Assembly: GCF_003339505.1 (NCBI RefSeq)
Contig: NZ_QPIW01000015.1
Location: 94,231 to 158,230, forward strand
Length of the DNA: 64,000 nucleotides
Reading direction: 5' to 3'
DNA from: Runella aurantiaca
GTDB taxonomy: Bacteria; Bacteroidota; Bacteroidia; Cytophagales; Spirosomataceae
Shown here one piece after another: positions 1-8,392 of this stretch. Both the position numbers and the translations under genes were made by a program. Numbering within the stretch: the first letter of the stretch is position 1; each line of letters opens with the position of its first letter. Below the pieces are notes generated by a model, which was not told where the DNA came from, did not search any database, and worked only from the letters and a program-made list of their open reading frames with translations.

Positions 1-696
1 ACCCGTTTTTTCAAATAAGAATAGCGTAAGGATATAAGCCAGCACAATGCCCCCAACACGCTGCAATCCATAACCTTCCGTATAAATTTTATAGTAAAGA
101 ATACCCGCCCAAAAAAGTTGAAAATGATTAATCAGCGGAAAGCCTTCACGAATAGAAGCATACAAAGAAGGATACGAAACACTGGCCCACCCATGAACAA
201 TCGCCTGAATAACGACCAGCGCAAATCCGTACCACTCAAGGTTTTTAACTTTATTGAACAAAAATGCCAACAGCATCAATCCATAAAAAAGCATCTCCAC
301 AATGAGCGTCCAGTAGGATTCGTCTAAGTCTCTCACCCCAAAATAATGCTGAAACATGCTCATATTGGCCAAGTAATCACCCCAAGAGATGTCACTGTAG
401 CCCCAATATTTTCCGATGAGCATCCAAACAGCAGTCAATGTAACTGCTACCCAATACACTGGATACAGCCTCGAAAAACGGGCAAAGACAAAATCTACGG
501 CCCGGGTGGTTTTATTGAGCGTCATGTAAATCACAAAACCGCTGATAATGAAAAATAAATCAACACCAGTCACTCCCCATGAAAAATGGACTGGAGCTTC
601 GGCCTGATGTAACGTAAGATGGAAAAGAACGACCGCCAACGCTGCAATGCCCCTAAATGTATCTAATGTAGCTAACCGCTGTTTTTTATTAGACAT
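1..696 (-). CDS. Acyltransferase-3 family membrane protein (C-terminus outside window)
   Basis: The reading frame starts at the ATG ending at 696 and stays open to the window edge, giving 232 residues of a protein that normally has about 350-380. The N-terminus has the family signature, Arg15-x10-His26 inside LDTFRGIAALAVVLFHL, then GVDLFFIISGF (about 44-54) and an FARFSRLYPVYW segment. His26 is the expected catalytic residue. Several hydrophobic helices follow. Family members O-acetylate or otherwise acylate sugars of surface polysaccharides at the inner membrane. Its place at the downstream end of the glycosyltransferase cluster suggests it decorates that polymer. Two copies of a palindromic operator lie just upstream. 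The substrate is not readable from sequence. Confidence 0.9.
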   Translation of the reverse strand, partial: MSNKKQRLATLDTFRGIAALAVVLFHLTLHQAEAPVHFSWGVTGVDLFFIISGFVIYMTLNKTTRAVDFVFARFSRLYPVYWVAVTLTAVWMLIGKYWGYSDISWGDYLANMSMFQHYFGVRDLDESYWTLIVEMLFYGLMLLAFLFNKVKNLEWYGFALVVIQAIVHGWASVSYPSLYASIREGFPLINHFQLFWAGILYYKIYTEGYGLQRVGGIVLAYILTLFLFEKTG

Positions 697-717
697 AATT
701 GATTACAGGTACAATTC

Positions 718-734
718 ACTTTGCGTTACAAAGT
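718..734. promoter_or_regulatory. Palindromic operator-like site 1 (ACTTTG-N5-CAAAGT)
   Basis: A perfect inverted repeat, ACTTTG CGTTA CAAAGT, lies 22 bp upstream of the acyltransferase ATG. On the minus strand it overlaps the expected -7 region (a CAACTTTG-like element with a TTTG 20 bp upstream). It is the first of two copies here and matches a third at 21384. It is probably bound by a dimeric repressor or activator, which is not identified in the window. Confidence 0.5.
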
Positions 735-744
735 TGATTTTTTT

Positions 745-761
745 ACTTTGTATTTCAAAGT
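745..761. promoter_or_regulatory. Palindromic operator-like site 2 (ACTTTG-N5-CAAAGT)
   Basis: The second copy, ACTTTG TATTT CAAAGT, is centred 27 bp from site 1. On the minus strand its TTTG half-site could serve as the -33 element of the acyltransferase promoter, so a protein bound here would control that promoter. It lies between the stop of the 784-1989 glycosyltransferase and the acyltransferase, showing that the latter has its own promoter. Confidence 0.5.
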
Positions 762-783
762 GAAATTTAATTTTCTCAAAAAA

Positions 784-1989
784 CTACTCTTTCGAAAACA
801 GCAACTTTTGACAAAATACCTCCGAACGGTAGTCCTGAAGGTATTTATTTCCATCAATTACGGGATTCTTTTGTGATAAATAAGTACTCATGGCATCTGC
901 AATGGCTTCAGCCCGGTGAGGAGCAACCGTAATACCAAGTTGGTATTGGCTGACCAATACGCCCATTACCCCAAGTTTAGAGGCAATTAGCGGCTTACTG
1001 TACTTAGCCGCCAAGCCCAGAATATTGCTGGAGCTAAAAAAATTGATGTAAGGGACCAAGACAATATCCGCAATTTTAAAAACTTCATTGGTAGCAGCAG
1101 GGGCAAAAAAGTGAAAGTGCTTGATAAACAACACCTCAGGGTATTTCTTTTCTGCCTCGTTAATAGCCGCAAAAAGCGTAGTATCGTAGCCTTTTTCGGG
1201 CTCTCCACAAATCAAAATACTCAGTTGGCTGCGCTCTTGGTGAGTCAATCGCTGCAACGCCGCCAGAATGGTAGGAACGTTTTTGCGGGCTGATAAATGT
1301 CCGTATATCAAGAAAATTCGGCGGCCCTCCGCTAAGCCGTACTTTCTTTTTAAGTCTACTACCGATGTAGTGGTGATTTGCGCCACGTCAATCGGGTCTG
1401 GCAAATGCTCAAATCGCGGGCCAAAACGTACATTGTACTCTTCTACGCCCTGTTTATCGTTCAGAAAGAAAATACGTTCTAGCTGTGGATTGCGCAGCAT
1501 CCATCGCATTTGCCATCCTTTCCGCCATCCTCGCCATTCGCGGCGCAATTTGTCGGTCAGGGTGGAGTCGTCTTCATAATATTTACGGAAAGGTAAAAAT
1601 AACAATCCCGAAAATTTTACGCCCAAATTACTTATCGAAGTCCTTCCCAGCTCATATTGAAAGGCATCAATGTGCATAAAAATCAGCCGTTCAACCTTAT
1701 ATTTATGAATCAAATCGGTCAGGTAGCGCATTTCGGCCCCCGCCCTTCGCAATACGCTGGTCAGGGCTAAAAAAGAGGCTAATTGTTCTGAATCAATGTA
1801 ATGAAACTGCACCAGCGATTCATCCGCACGGAATCGGTCACGAGCTCCTTCGTGCAAAACAAACACAAACTGGCTCCGAACTTCTTCGGGCATTTTTTTT
1901 AAATATTCCACCAAAAACTGCAAGTAATCTAAATGATGCCCGCTGATGTCTCGGTCGTAAATAAGGGTGCGTACTGGGAGTTGCATCAT
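784..1989 (-). CDS. Glycosyltransferase, GT4-like (GT-B fold)
   Basis: A 401-residue cytoplasmic protein. The N-terminal half is a divergent acceptor domain. From about residue 215 there is a typical GT-B donor domain, with a strand and the phrase IYGHLSARKNV, followed by the helical donor-sugar region and a late segment VLVPYINFFSSSNILGLAAK in place of the usual E-x7-E motif. It probably adds one sugar to the lipid-linked chain. Its ATG overlaps the stop of the upstream gene as ATGA, so the two are translationally coupled. A second ATG follows directly. Donor and acceptor are unknown. Confidence 0.8.
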   Translation of the reverse strand: MMQLPVRTLIYDRDISGHHLDYLQFLVEYLKKMPEEVRSQFVFVLHEGARDRFRADESLVQFHYIDSEQLASFLALTSVLRRAGAEMRYLTDLIHKYKVERLIFMHIDAFQYELGRTSISNLGVKFSGLLFLPFRKYYEDDSTLTDKLRREWRGWRKGWQMRWMLRNPQLERIFFLNDKQGVEEYNVRFGPRFEHLPDPIDVAQITTTSVVDLKRKYGLAEGRRIFLIYGHLSARKNVPTILAALQRLTHQERSQLSILICGEPEKGYDTTLFAAINEAEKKYPEVLFIKHFHFFAPAATNEVFKIADIVLVPYINFFSSSNILGLAAKYSKPLIASKLGVMGVLVSQYQLGITVAPHRAEAIADAMSTYLSQKNPVIDGNKYLQDYRSEVFCQKLLFSKE

Positions 1990-3101
1990 GCGTTTACCAA
2001 TTCTTTATACACTTCTAGCGTTTGTTTAGCCGTTGTTTCTGCCTTAAAAAGCGGCACTCGCTCATAGCCACGTTGGCGCATTTGCCCTTGAAGCGTTTGA
2101 CTATAAACAACCTTTTCGATGGCGTCTTTGATAGAATCTTTATTTTCAGCTTCAAAATAAACGCCTGCTCCGTCCGCAATTTCATCAAAAGAGGTTCCCC
2201 CAGTCACCGCCACTGGACAGCCACAACTCATCGCTTCTAAAACGGGTAAACCAAAGCCTTCCATCAACGACGGAAACACAAATAACTGCGCCCGCTCATA
2301 CAACTGAACCAGCGTAGTATCATCAAAAATGGGGTGATAAAGTACTTGCTTCTGCACTCCCGCTTCATTTATTGAGCGAATTTCTTCGTTTGAAAATTTT
2401 CCACCACCCGCACAAACCAGATGTAAATCTTTGTCTTTGAGCAGAATAGGCGCCATAGCGGCCAGAAAAGTATCGAAGTTTTTGTAATAATCTCGCTTCC
2501 CAACAAACAAAACGTAACGCTCAGGCAGCGTTAGTGTTTTTTGTCCGATAAGCGCGGGTTTATCAAGATAATTACCCAAAGGAACCACTTTTATTTTGGT
2601 TTCATCGACGTCAAAATACTCCAAAATACCCCGTTTGGTAGCTTCTGAAACCGAAATAACGATGTCGGCGCGTTTGAGTAACTGTTGTTTCAAATCCGAA
2701 AGTCCTTCGCCCAATACTGGAAATATTTTTCCGTATTTTTCACTCAATACATCATGAAAAGTCAGCACCATTGGCTTTTTTCCTACCTTATCCAAAAAGT
2801 AAGAATGATAGTAAGTAGGGTGAAAAATGTCGAAATTTCCCAAACTCAGCTTGGTAGAACTGTAGAGGCGATTGAGCCGAGAAAATAATTGATTGACCCG
2901 GGGATTATTGGCAAATTGCTGATAACGAACAGGATGTGAGTAGTTTACATCCCGAAGATATTCATTATTTGAAAATTTTAATGCTAGTTCAAATTCAATG
3001 TCCGGGCATCCCGCAAAAGCATTCATCAGCTCATAAAAATACCGGGAAATACCGCCATACTGGGTGCCGGTAAAGGTCTGGTGGTCATAAAGAACTTTCA
3101 T
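1986..3101 (-). CDS. Glycosyltransferase family 4
   Basis: A 371-residue GT-B enzyme. The N-terminal domain opens with MKVLYDHQTF and a glycine-rich YGGISRYFYEL. The C-terminal domain has LFVGKRDYYKN and the donor-binding E-x7-E motif in MEGFGLPVLEAMSCG. GT4 enzymes of this type often transfer mannose or related sugars, but that is family-level knowledge only. The ATG at 3101 is chosen because it gives the standard GT4 start; an upstream start at 3155 would fall inside a -7 promoter box (3153-3160). It overlaps the next gene by 4 bp. Confidence 0.88.
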   Translation of the reverse strand: MKVLYDHQTFTGTQYGGISRYFYELMNAFAGCPDIEFELALKFSNNEYLRDVNYSHPVRYQQFANNPRVNQLFSRLNRLYSSTKLSLGNFDIFHPTYYHSYFLDKVGKKPMVLTFHDVLSEKYGKIFPVLGEGLSDLKQQLLKRADIVISVSEATKRGILEYFDVDETKIKVVPLGNYLDKPALIGQKTLTLPERYVLFVGKRDYYKNFDTFLAAMAPILLKDKDLHLVCAGGGKFSNEEIRSINEAGVQKQVLYHPIFDDTTLVQLYERAQLFVFPSLMEGFGLPVLEAMSCGCPVAVTGGTSFDEIADGAGVYFEAENKDSIKDAIEKVVYSQTLQGQMRQRGYERVPLFKAETTAKQTLEVYKELVNA

Positions 3102-3152
3102 GCAGCACTCATTAAAGATAATAAATAGGCCGCTATTTGCGGTTATTTCCCG

Positions 3153-3160
3153 CAAAAGTA
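3153..3160 (-). promoter_or_regulatory. Bacteroidota -7 box, internal promoter of the cluster
   Basis: On the minus strand the sequence is TACTTTTG, an exact match to TAnnTTTG, 52 bp before the glycosyltransferase ATG at 3101. No clear TTTG is seen at -33. A small CCGC-TATTT-GCGG hairpin lies in the predicted leader. It suggests the 784-3101 pair can be transcribed separately. Confidence 0.45.
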
Positions 3161-3182
3161 CAAAAAAACTCTATCTGAATGG

Positions 3183-4133
3183 TTATTTACTTATTTTATG
3201 GTAAATCGGAAAATAAGTAATCGTATCCACAATTGTTCTCAGCATATCCTTTAACCCTTTTCTGAAGGCAGAATCTGGAGAATGAAGTGATTTTCGTAAT
3301 GAAAATACGGGCGGTATAACAGCTGTATATTGCTTAAGCCTTTCTTTATAGCTGCTCAGCAACTTAGCCGCCCCCGAGTCTTTTATCATCTTTTTTACCT
3401 CTGTTCCCTCTTCCAGACATTCTTTAAAATTGAAAAACACCAAGGGTTCAGTTAGGTTAACAACCCATTTATTGTCTTTGAAAGTGAGCACGCGTTCGTG
3501 TAAATTTTGCAAACCCACATTCCAACCGATATTCTTATAAATGCAGCTGTTCTCAAAAAGAATGGGGACGTAATTCAACCAAAGTTGGTCATGATTCATG
3601 CCGTTGCATAGGTCCAGATAGGCTCTGTCGGTGAGTCGTTGCTGCCACCACTCCAAAAAACGAAACGTATTTTGGCTTTTACGTACGGCAAAAAAACCGT
3701 TGTCGTACATTCCAGTATTGAGAAACATTTTCTCGTCTCCGTAGGTCGATTTTCCAAACTTGCGGGTCAACCGGGGCGTCAGGACAATATCATAAGTGGT
3801 TGATTTTTGGAGAATATCATCAAAATTACCAAAAACAAACGTTGTCGGGTCAAAATAAATGACGTGTTCAATGCCGTTTTGTAGCAAGAAATAACTTGCA
3901 AAAAAAGGCTTTGCGGCGGCCACAAGCGCGGGCGTATCGTATCGTTGGTGCATTTCAGGAATCACCTCAAACGGTAATTCTCGAAACTGAACCACATTCA
4001 AATCACTAGTCGCCACCTCTCCTACCATCCCTATCTTAAACGTCAATTCCTTCGGAAGGCTATCGGCCAAAACCTGCGCAAAGGGGTAATGTTCTGCCGA
4101 ACAAACGGTAAATATTAAAGTCTTGCCAGCCAT
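3183..4133 (-). CDS. Nucleotide-diphospho-sugar transferase-like protein, degenerate DxD copy
   Basis: A 316-residue protein homologous along its length to the next upstream gene. Shared features are an opening LIFTVCS/LAFTLCS strand, a VIYFDP core motif, an NTGMYDNGFFAV/NTGVYNLGFIAL block and a GWNVGLQNLHER/GWNAAYWNLHER block. The fold is probably GT-A. The metal-binding motif reads D95-P-T here, against DPD in the neighbour, so catalysis may be altered or use another acidic residue. It overlaps the upstream gene by 19 bp. It may have arisen by tandem duplication. Substrate unknown. Confidence 0.75.
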   Translation of the reverse strand: MAGKTLIFTVCSAEHYPFAQVLADSLPKELTFKIGMVGEVATSDLNVVQFRELPFEVIPEMHQRYDTPALVAAAKPFFASYFLLQNGIEHVIYFDPTTFVFGNFDDILQKSTTYDIVLTPRLTRKFGKSTYGDEKMFLNTGMYDNGFFAVRKSQNTFRFLEWWQQRLTDRAYLDLCNGMNHDQLWLNYVPILFENSCIYKNIGWNVGLQNLHERVLTFKDNKWVVNLTEPLVFFNFKECLEEGTEVKKMIKDSGAAKLLSSYKERLKQYTAVIPPVFSLRKSLHSPDSAFRKGLKDMLRTIVDTITYFPIYHKISK

Positions 4134-5086
4134 TTTTCAAACGGTTTTTTCAATAATGCCCTTATGCGTTGGTACTTGTACAGCGGCTCAGACTTGATAT
4201 AATAGCACGGAAACTGCCGATAATACGCATTATGATTACGTAATAATTCGTCGCGATAATAGTCAAACAACGGGTTTAAATCCGGCCGTTGTTCAAACGT
4301 AAATCGGTTTTGGTATTTGGAAATAACGGACGGCTTAGCGGGGTCGTAGCCGCTGTAATGAAAAAATACGACTGGCTGTCCATTGACAAAATGTCCCTTT
4401 TCTTCCTCTGTAAATGTACGTTCGTGGAGATTCCAGTAGGCTGCATTCCAACCAGGGTGCTTTTCTACGTGCACATTGTTCCAAAACACGGGCGCAAAGT
4501 TGACCCAATGTTGGTCTACAAAAAGGCCATTACAAAGGTCTATCTTACACTCGTCAAATAGTTTCTCTTCCCACCACTTCACAAAATCCAAGGCTTCGGG
4601 ACTTTTATGAAGGGCTATAAACCCAAGATTATAAACACCCGTATTGAGGTGATGTAACTCGTTGGGTGTGAGTTGGTCTTCGATAGGCGTAGCCAAATGA
4701 GGCGTTAAGACAAAGTCATTTTTTTCGAGCAATGCTTCCAACTCCGCGAGCGGCTGATAAACGATAATATCAGGGTCAAAATAAATAACGTTTTTCACCT
4801 GAGGAACTTTACCGAAAAAATACTTGAAAAAATAAGGTTTAACGGCCGTATTTAGTTCTGTAATATTATAGTGCTCACACATTTCATCCAGCCCGTCGAT
4901 GCCAATTCGGTGCAATTCGAGCAGTTCAAACTCGGGGAGTTTATCTACTGGAACATTGGCCGTATCTAAACGGTCTACTAGCCCAATAACAAAGCGAATA
5001 TGCGGATTGGTACGCTTTAAAGAATCCCCAAGCGTACGGGCTTGGGCCAGATAATTGATAGAGCAAAGCGTAAAAGCTAAAGTCAT
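4115..5086 (-). CDS. Nucleotide-diphospho-sugar transferase-like glycosyltransferase (DxD)
   Basis: A 323-residue GT-A-like protein with the metal and nucleotide-sugar binding motif D104-P-D106 in VIYFDPDIIVYQPL. The later conserved block is GLFVDQHWVNFAPVFWNN, and the protein ends in a basic tail. It is paralogous to the downstream overlapping gene (3183-4133). The family appears in polysaccharide loci, where it transfers a sugar from a nucleotide donor. About 70 bp separate its ATG from the upstream GT-C-like gene. Donor and linkage are unknown. Confidence 0.78.
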   Translation of the reverse strand: MTLAFTLCSINYLAQARTLGDSLKRTNPHIRFVIGLVDRLDTANVPVDKLPEFELLELHRIGIDGLDEMCEHYNITELNTAVKPYFFKYFFGKVPQVKNVIYFDPDIIVYQPLAELEALLEKNDFVLTPHLATPIEDQLTPNELHHLNTGVYNLGFIALHKSPEALDFVKWWEEKLFDECKIDLCNGLFVDQHWVNFAPVFWNNVHVEKHPGWNAAYWNLHERTFTEEEKGHFVNGQPVVFFHYSGYDPAKPSVISKYQNRFTFEQRPDLNPLFDYYRDELLRNHNAYYRQFPCYYIKSEPLYKYQRIRALLKKPFEKWLARL

Positions 5087-5156
5087 TCCTGTGATATACG
5101 TTACGGTTCCTGTTCGTCTTTCGGCCTCGCCATGAGTAACGACCGAAGGGATAGAG

Positions 5157-7217
5157 CTAATAGTTATACAATTGAACCGATGGTTTCTTTAATTTGACCA
5201 ATACCAATGAACCCGTTCGATAAATGGCCTCGATTTGTGTTTTGGGCAGGTACCTGTCAATGAATTTTTCATTGTCACTCAATACATAATCGTACGCAAA
5301 TATCTGACGCGCATTGGGCAATGCCAAATAATCTTTTTCAAAAACAATGTATCTAATTTGCCAATCTTCTGACATCCGAGGCCGAAGGATGCTCCAATAG
5401 CGGTAAAATCCTACGCTTTGTTCCAACAACATTCCTACCCCTTTTGAGCTGGGCTCAATGCGTTTGGCAAGCTCCTTAAAATCGTAATAGGTATTAGGAT
5501 AATCGTGGTCGCAGATGAAAAAGTAATGCGCCCGTTCGTATTTAAAAATATGCTCACTCTCAAGTTTATAATAATCCAACGCGTTCAGTTTTGTCACAAT
5601 TTGTTGCCTTTGTGCATAGGGCAAATCCTGCTTTAAAGGATAACAAGGCTCGGGTTTTGCGAAATTATAATAGCTTCCCAACGCTTCCCGGTACTGATTT
5701 TCATTGGCACCAACTGGCACACATAGGTGGCGCGGGATGTATCCCAACCAATATTTTGACGCATATCTAATCGGGAAAAGAGGCTTGTTAAAATTGTCAA
5801 CAATATAGGGTATGGCGGTCAAAACGAAGAAATAACCTAAAATAACTCGCCCTCTAGCGGGCCAATTGGCCACTAAAAGCCCGACCAGTAGAGTTCCCTG
5901 TGCAAATACTGGCATGTGGGTTCTTGAGCTCCAAAATTGAAATTTAGCCGAACTGCAAAAAATAACGAAACCGACCACCGCACAGACCAATATCCCCTTA
6001 AATACACCCTGTTTTTTCTGAAAAAGCAGCCAAAATGCGGCGATACAAATGGCAATCAACAGCAAAAGATTTCCCGACATATCTTCCTGAATCACAAACT
6101 GCGTCCGGTAGTTATCCAGCGACAGTTGTGGATTGTTGATATCCTCTCCAATCAGGGCATGAAATTTCGCCATCACAGCATCTATTTTCGCGTTGTAACC
6201 CGCGCTGGGAAGGCCTAAATGCAACCCAATGTTTTTGGCGACATTGCTCAGTGTACAGGTGAAGCAGTATTTCTCAACGGCAATGTTTTCAACAAACAAA
6301 GAGCTACCAATCTTTGGGCTTAAAATTGACCCAAACAAAGCGTAATTCCGACTAAAAAAAGGGCCAAAAACCAATAATAACGTTGTTAATGCAACCCCAA
6401 ACGTTGAAACAGCAGTTTTGAGTCCTTTTTTTCGAAGTATTTGAATCCCAATCCAAAGGCAGTACGGAAACGCATAAAAGAAAACGGGGTATTTCGTAAA
6501 CCCGCCCAACGCCAAACAGACACTCATCCACCAAACATCTTCCCACCTGAATTCTTGTAGCAGTTTTATTCCAAAATACATGAAACAAGTAAAGAAAAAC
6601 ACCGCTACGTAATCATTTTGGGTAGTGGAAGCCTCCAAAATGCCGATGGGTAAGGTAAGTTGTAAAATACTGACCAAGACTTGCACGCCAGATTTAAGCC
6701 CCAATTGTTTGGCAATTGCCCCCACACTTGCGACCGTACCAAGCATAGCCCCCCATTGTACCACATTGACAAAATAATCGTGACCACTCAGCGCAAATAC
6801 ATGAAGCAGCAAATATTCCGACATCACATTGTGATACAACTGCTGTACATGAATCGTCGGGAAGTGATTTACGTTGTGGTTTTGCAACCAATACACCACC
6901 CGCGTAAGATGATAATTGTTGGAGTCCACATTATTGGGCGGCGCATAAACGGCCAAAAACAACAATGGCAGAACAATGAGCACACCGCACAAAATCAACA
7001 TAATCTGCTCACTGCCTGAAAGTTGCCCAAACACTCGTCCCCCTGAAATATCATGCGGTCGGTTTCTCCAAAATAGATAAAGTCCCGCGCCCAGCGTCAA
7101 TAGCCAAAACAGCCACAGAAAGAAAGGCGTAAGTAGATTAAACGCAGAAAGCAGCTCGGTCGAAACATAGACCAAGACTCCTACACTCACCAAAAACTTG
7201 ATAAACGTTACTCGCAT
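5157..7217 (-). CDS. Polytopic GT-C-like membrane glycosyltransferase
   Basis: A 686-residue protein with about 10-12 hydrophobic helices and a soluble C-terminal third (about 480-686). The first extracytoplasmic loop, about 92-140, holds the motif D98-S-x3-H103-L-x-R106-V, in the place where GT-C enzymes (PMT, ArnT, GT39) keep their catalytic Asp. The other large membrane protein of this cluster (12147-14228) has the same motif, so the two are related. GT-C enzymes use polyprenyl-phosphate sugars at the outer face of the inner membrane. Assignment as a glycosyltransferase is inferred from this layout and the gene context. Its start overlaps the upstream GT4 gene by 10 bp. Confidence 0.65.
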   Translation of the reverse strand: MRVTFIKFLVSVGVLVYVSTELLSAFNLLTPFFLWLFWLLTLGAGLYLFWRNRPHDISGGRVFGQLSGSEQIMLILCGVLIVLPLLFLAVYAPPNNVDSNNYHLTRVVYWLQNHNVNHFPTIHVQQLYHNVMSEYLLLHVFALSGHDYFVNVVQWGAMLGTVASVGAIAKQLGLKSGVQVLVSILQLTLPIGILEASTTQNDYVAVFFFTCFMYFGIKLLQEFRWEDVWWMSVCLALGGFTKYPVFFYAFPYCLWIGIQILRKKGLKTAVSTFGVALTTLLLVFGPFFSRNYALFGSILSPKIGSSLFVENIAVEKYCFTCTLSNVAKNIGLHLGLPSAGYNAKIDAVMAKFHALIGEDINNPQLSLDNYRTQFVIQEDMSGNLLLLIAICIAAFWLLFQKKQGVFKGILVCAVVGFVIFCSSAKFQFWSSRTHMPVFAQGTLLVGLLVANWPARGRVILGYFFVLTAIPYIVDNFNKPLFPIRYASKYWLGYIPRHLCVPVGANENQYREALGSYYNFAKPEPCYPLKQDLPYAQRQQIVTKLNALDYYKLESEHIFKYERAHYFFICDHDYPNTYYDFKELAKRIEPSSKGVGMLLEQSVGFYRYWSILRPRMSEDWQIRYIVFEKDYLALPNARQIFAYDYVLSDNEKFIDRYLPKTQIEAIYRTGSLVLVKLKKPSVQLYNY

Positions 7218-8392
7218 AGGCCTTGAATGATATGCACCACTTTTTCTACGCTTTCGTCGGTAGGGTGCCGTTCTAGGACTTTGCGTTTGGCATTTTGTCC
7301 CATTTTTAAGCGCAAGGCATCATTTTCAACCAGTTCGATGATTCGATTGCTCATTGCGACACTGTCTAGATACGAAACTACAAAACCCGCATCCTCTTCG
7401 ACCAACTCAGGCGCACCACCCGCTTTTTCAAAACACACAATCGGTTTTTCGGCCAAAGCAGCCTCCAAGACCACCAACGGGTACGGGTCTTCGCGAGAGG
7501 TAAGCGCAAAAACGTCAAATTGGCTTAAATAATGGAACACCTCCGAGGTAAGCCCTACGTGGATAATACGTTCTGAAAGTCCCATTCTTTCGGCGTCGAA
7601 GCGTTGAACTTCGTAGAGTTCAGACTCAACGGGCATTCCCACCCACACAAAATAAACGGGTTTATTACCAAAATGCGTGATGACCTGCTGTGCCACCATC
7701 ATAAAAATATCATTGCCTTTCCGCCACTCGGCATGGCCACAGCCGCCAATCAAAACAGCTTCGGCTGGCAATCCCATCTTTCGACGGATGTTTACTTTTT
7801 TTGCTTCTGCAATATTTTTAAGAATCAGCGGGGTATCTATAATTTGAAACGTACTGATTTGATTTTCAGGATACGAATATGTCTTCTGAAAATAAGCCGC
7901 CACCGCTCGCGAAACCACAATCAGGTGATTGGTACGACTCATGAGATAAGCCATGTCCTGCGGGTCGCTGTATTTTTTGATTGACATTTCCAGCTCATGC
8001 GCAAAGAGGACAGTGGGCGCCGAAATAAAATCCAACTGCCGATACGCGGCAGCTGCTCCGATGGTATTGGCAAAAATAAGCCCAAAATCCTGCGCCGTAA
8101 ACAGCTCTTTAAAGCGCCGCCAGCGACGTTTCAATACCTTCTGTTTTGCCCAATTATCCAACGACAGCAAAGAAAGGAGTTTTTCCACCAAAGGATTGAA
8201 ATGAACATCCCCCAATCGAGGTAAACGGGTAGTGGAAACCAACGACCTGAATTCCTCTTCCAACGGCCCATCGCTGCAAAGCAGTAGGTGCATGGGCAAA
8301 TTATGCTGTTTGAGTTGCCGCAACAACTGTAACAATACAATCTGTCCGCCGGCACGATTGGCATCGTGGCTTATGAAGAGGATTTTTTTCAT
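7208..8392 (-). CDS. Glycosyltransferase family 4
   Basis: A 394-residue GT-B enzyme. The N-terminus MKKILFISHDANRAGGQ is a classic GT4 opening, and the C-terminal donor site carries FALTSREDPYPLVVLEAALA (E-x7-E type). The same LTSREDP-x-PLV phrase appears in the upstream gene, so the two are paralogues or recent relatives. The ATG at 8392 overlaps the upstream stop by one base (TAATG), which favours it over the start 27 bp upstream. It probably adds successive residues to the same glycan. Donor unknown. Confidence 0.88.
   Translation of the reverse strand: MKKILFISHDANRAGGQIVLLQLLRQLKQHNLPMHLLLCSDGPLEEEFRSLVSTTRLPRLGDVHFNPLVEKLLSLLSLDNWAKQKVLKRRWRRFKELFTAQDFGLIFANTIGAAAAYRQLDFISAPTVLFAHELEMSIKKYSDPQDMAYLMSRTNHLIVVSRAVAAYFQKTYSYPENQISTFQIIDTPLILKNIAEAKKVNIRRKMGLPAEAVLIGGCGHAEWRKGNDIFMMVAQQVITHFGNKPVYFVWVGMPVESELYEVQRFDAERMGLSERIIHVGLTSEVFHYLSQFDVFALTSREDPYPLVVLEAALAEKPIVCFEKAGGAPELVEEDAGFVVSYLDSVAMSNRIIELVENDALRLKMGQNAKRKVLERHPTDESVEKVVHIIQGLCE

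Noticed and set aside
3102..3155. Longer start of the GT4 gene at 3155
   Set aside because: It overlaps the -7 box at 3153-3160, and the added residues are not GT4-like.
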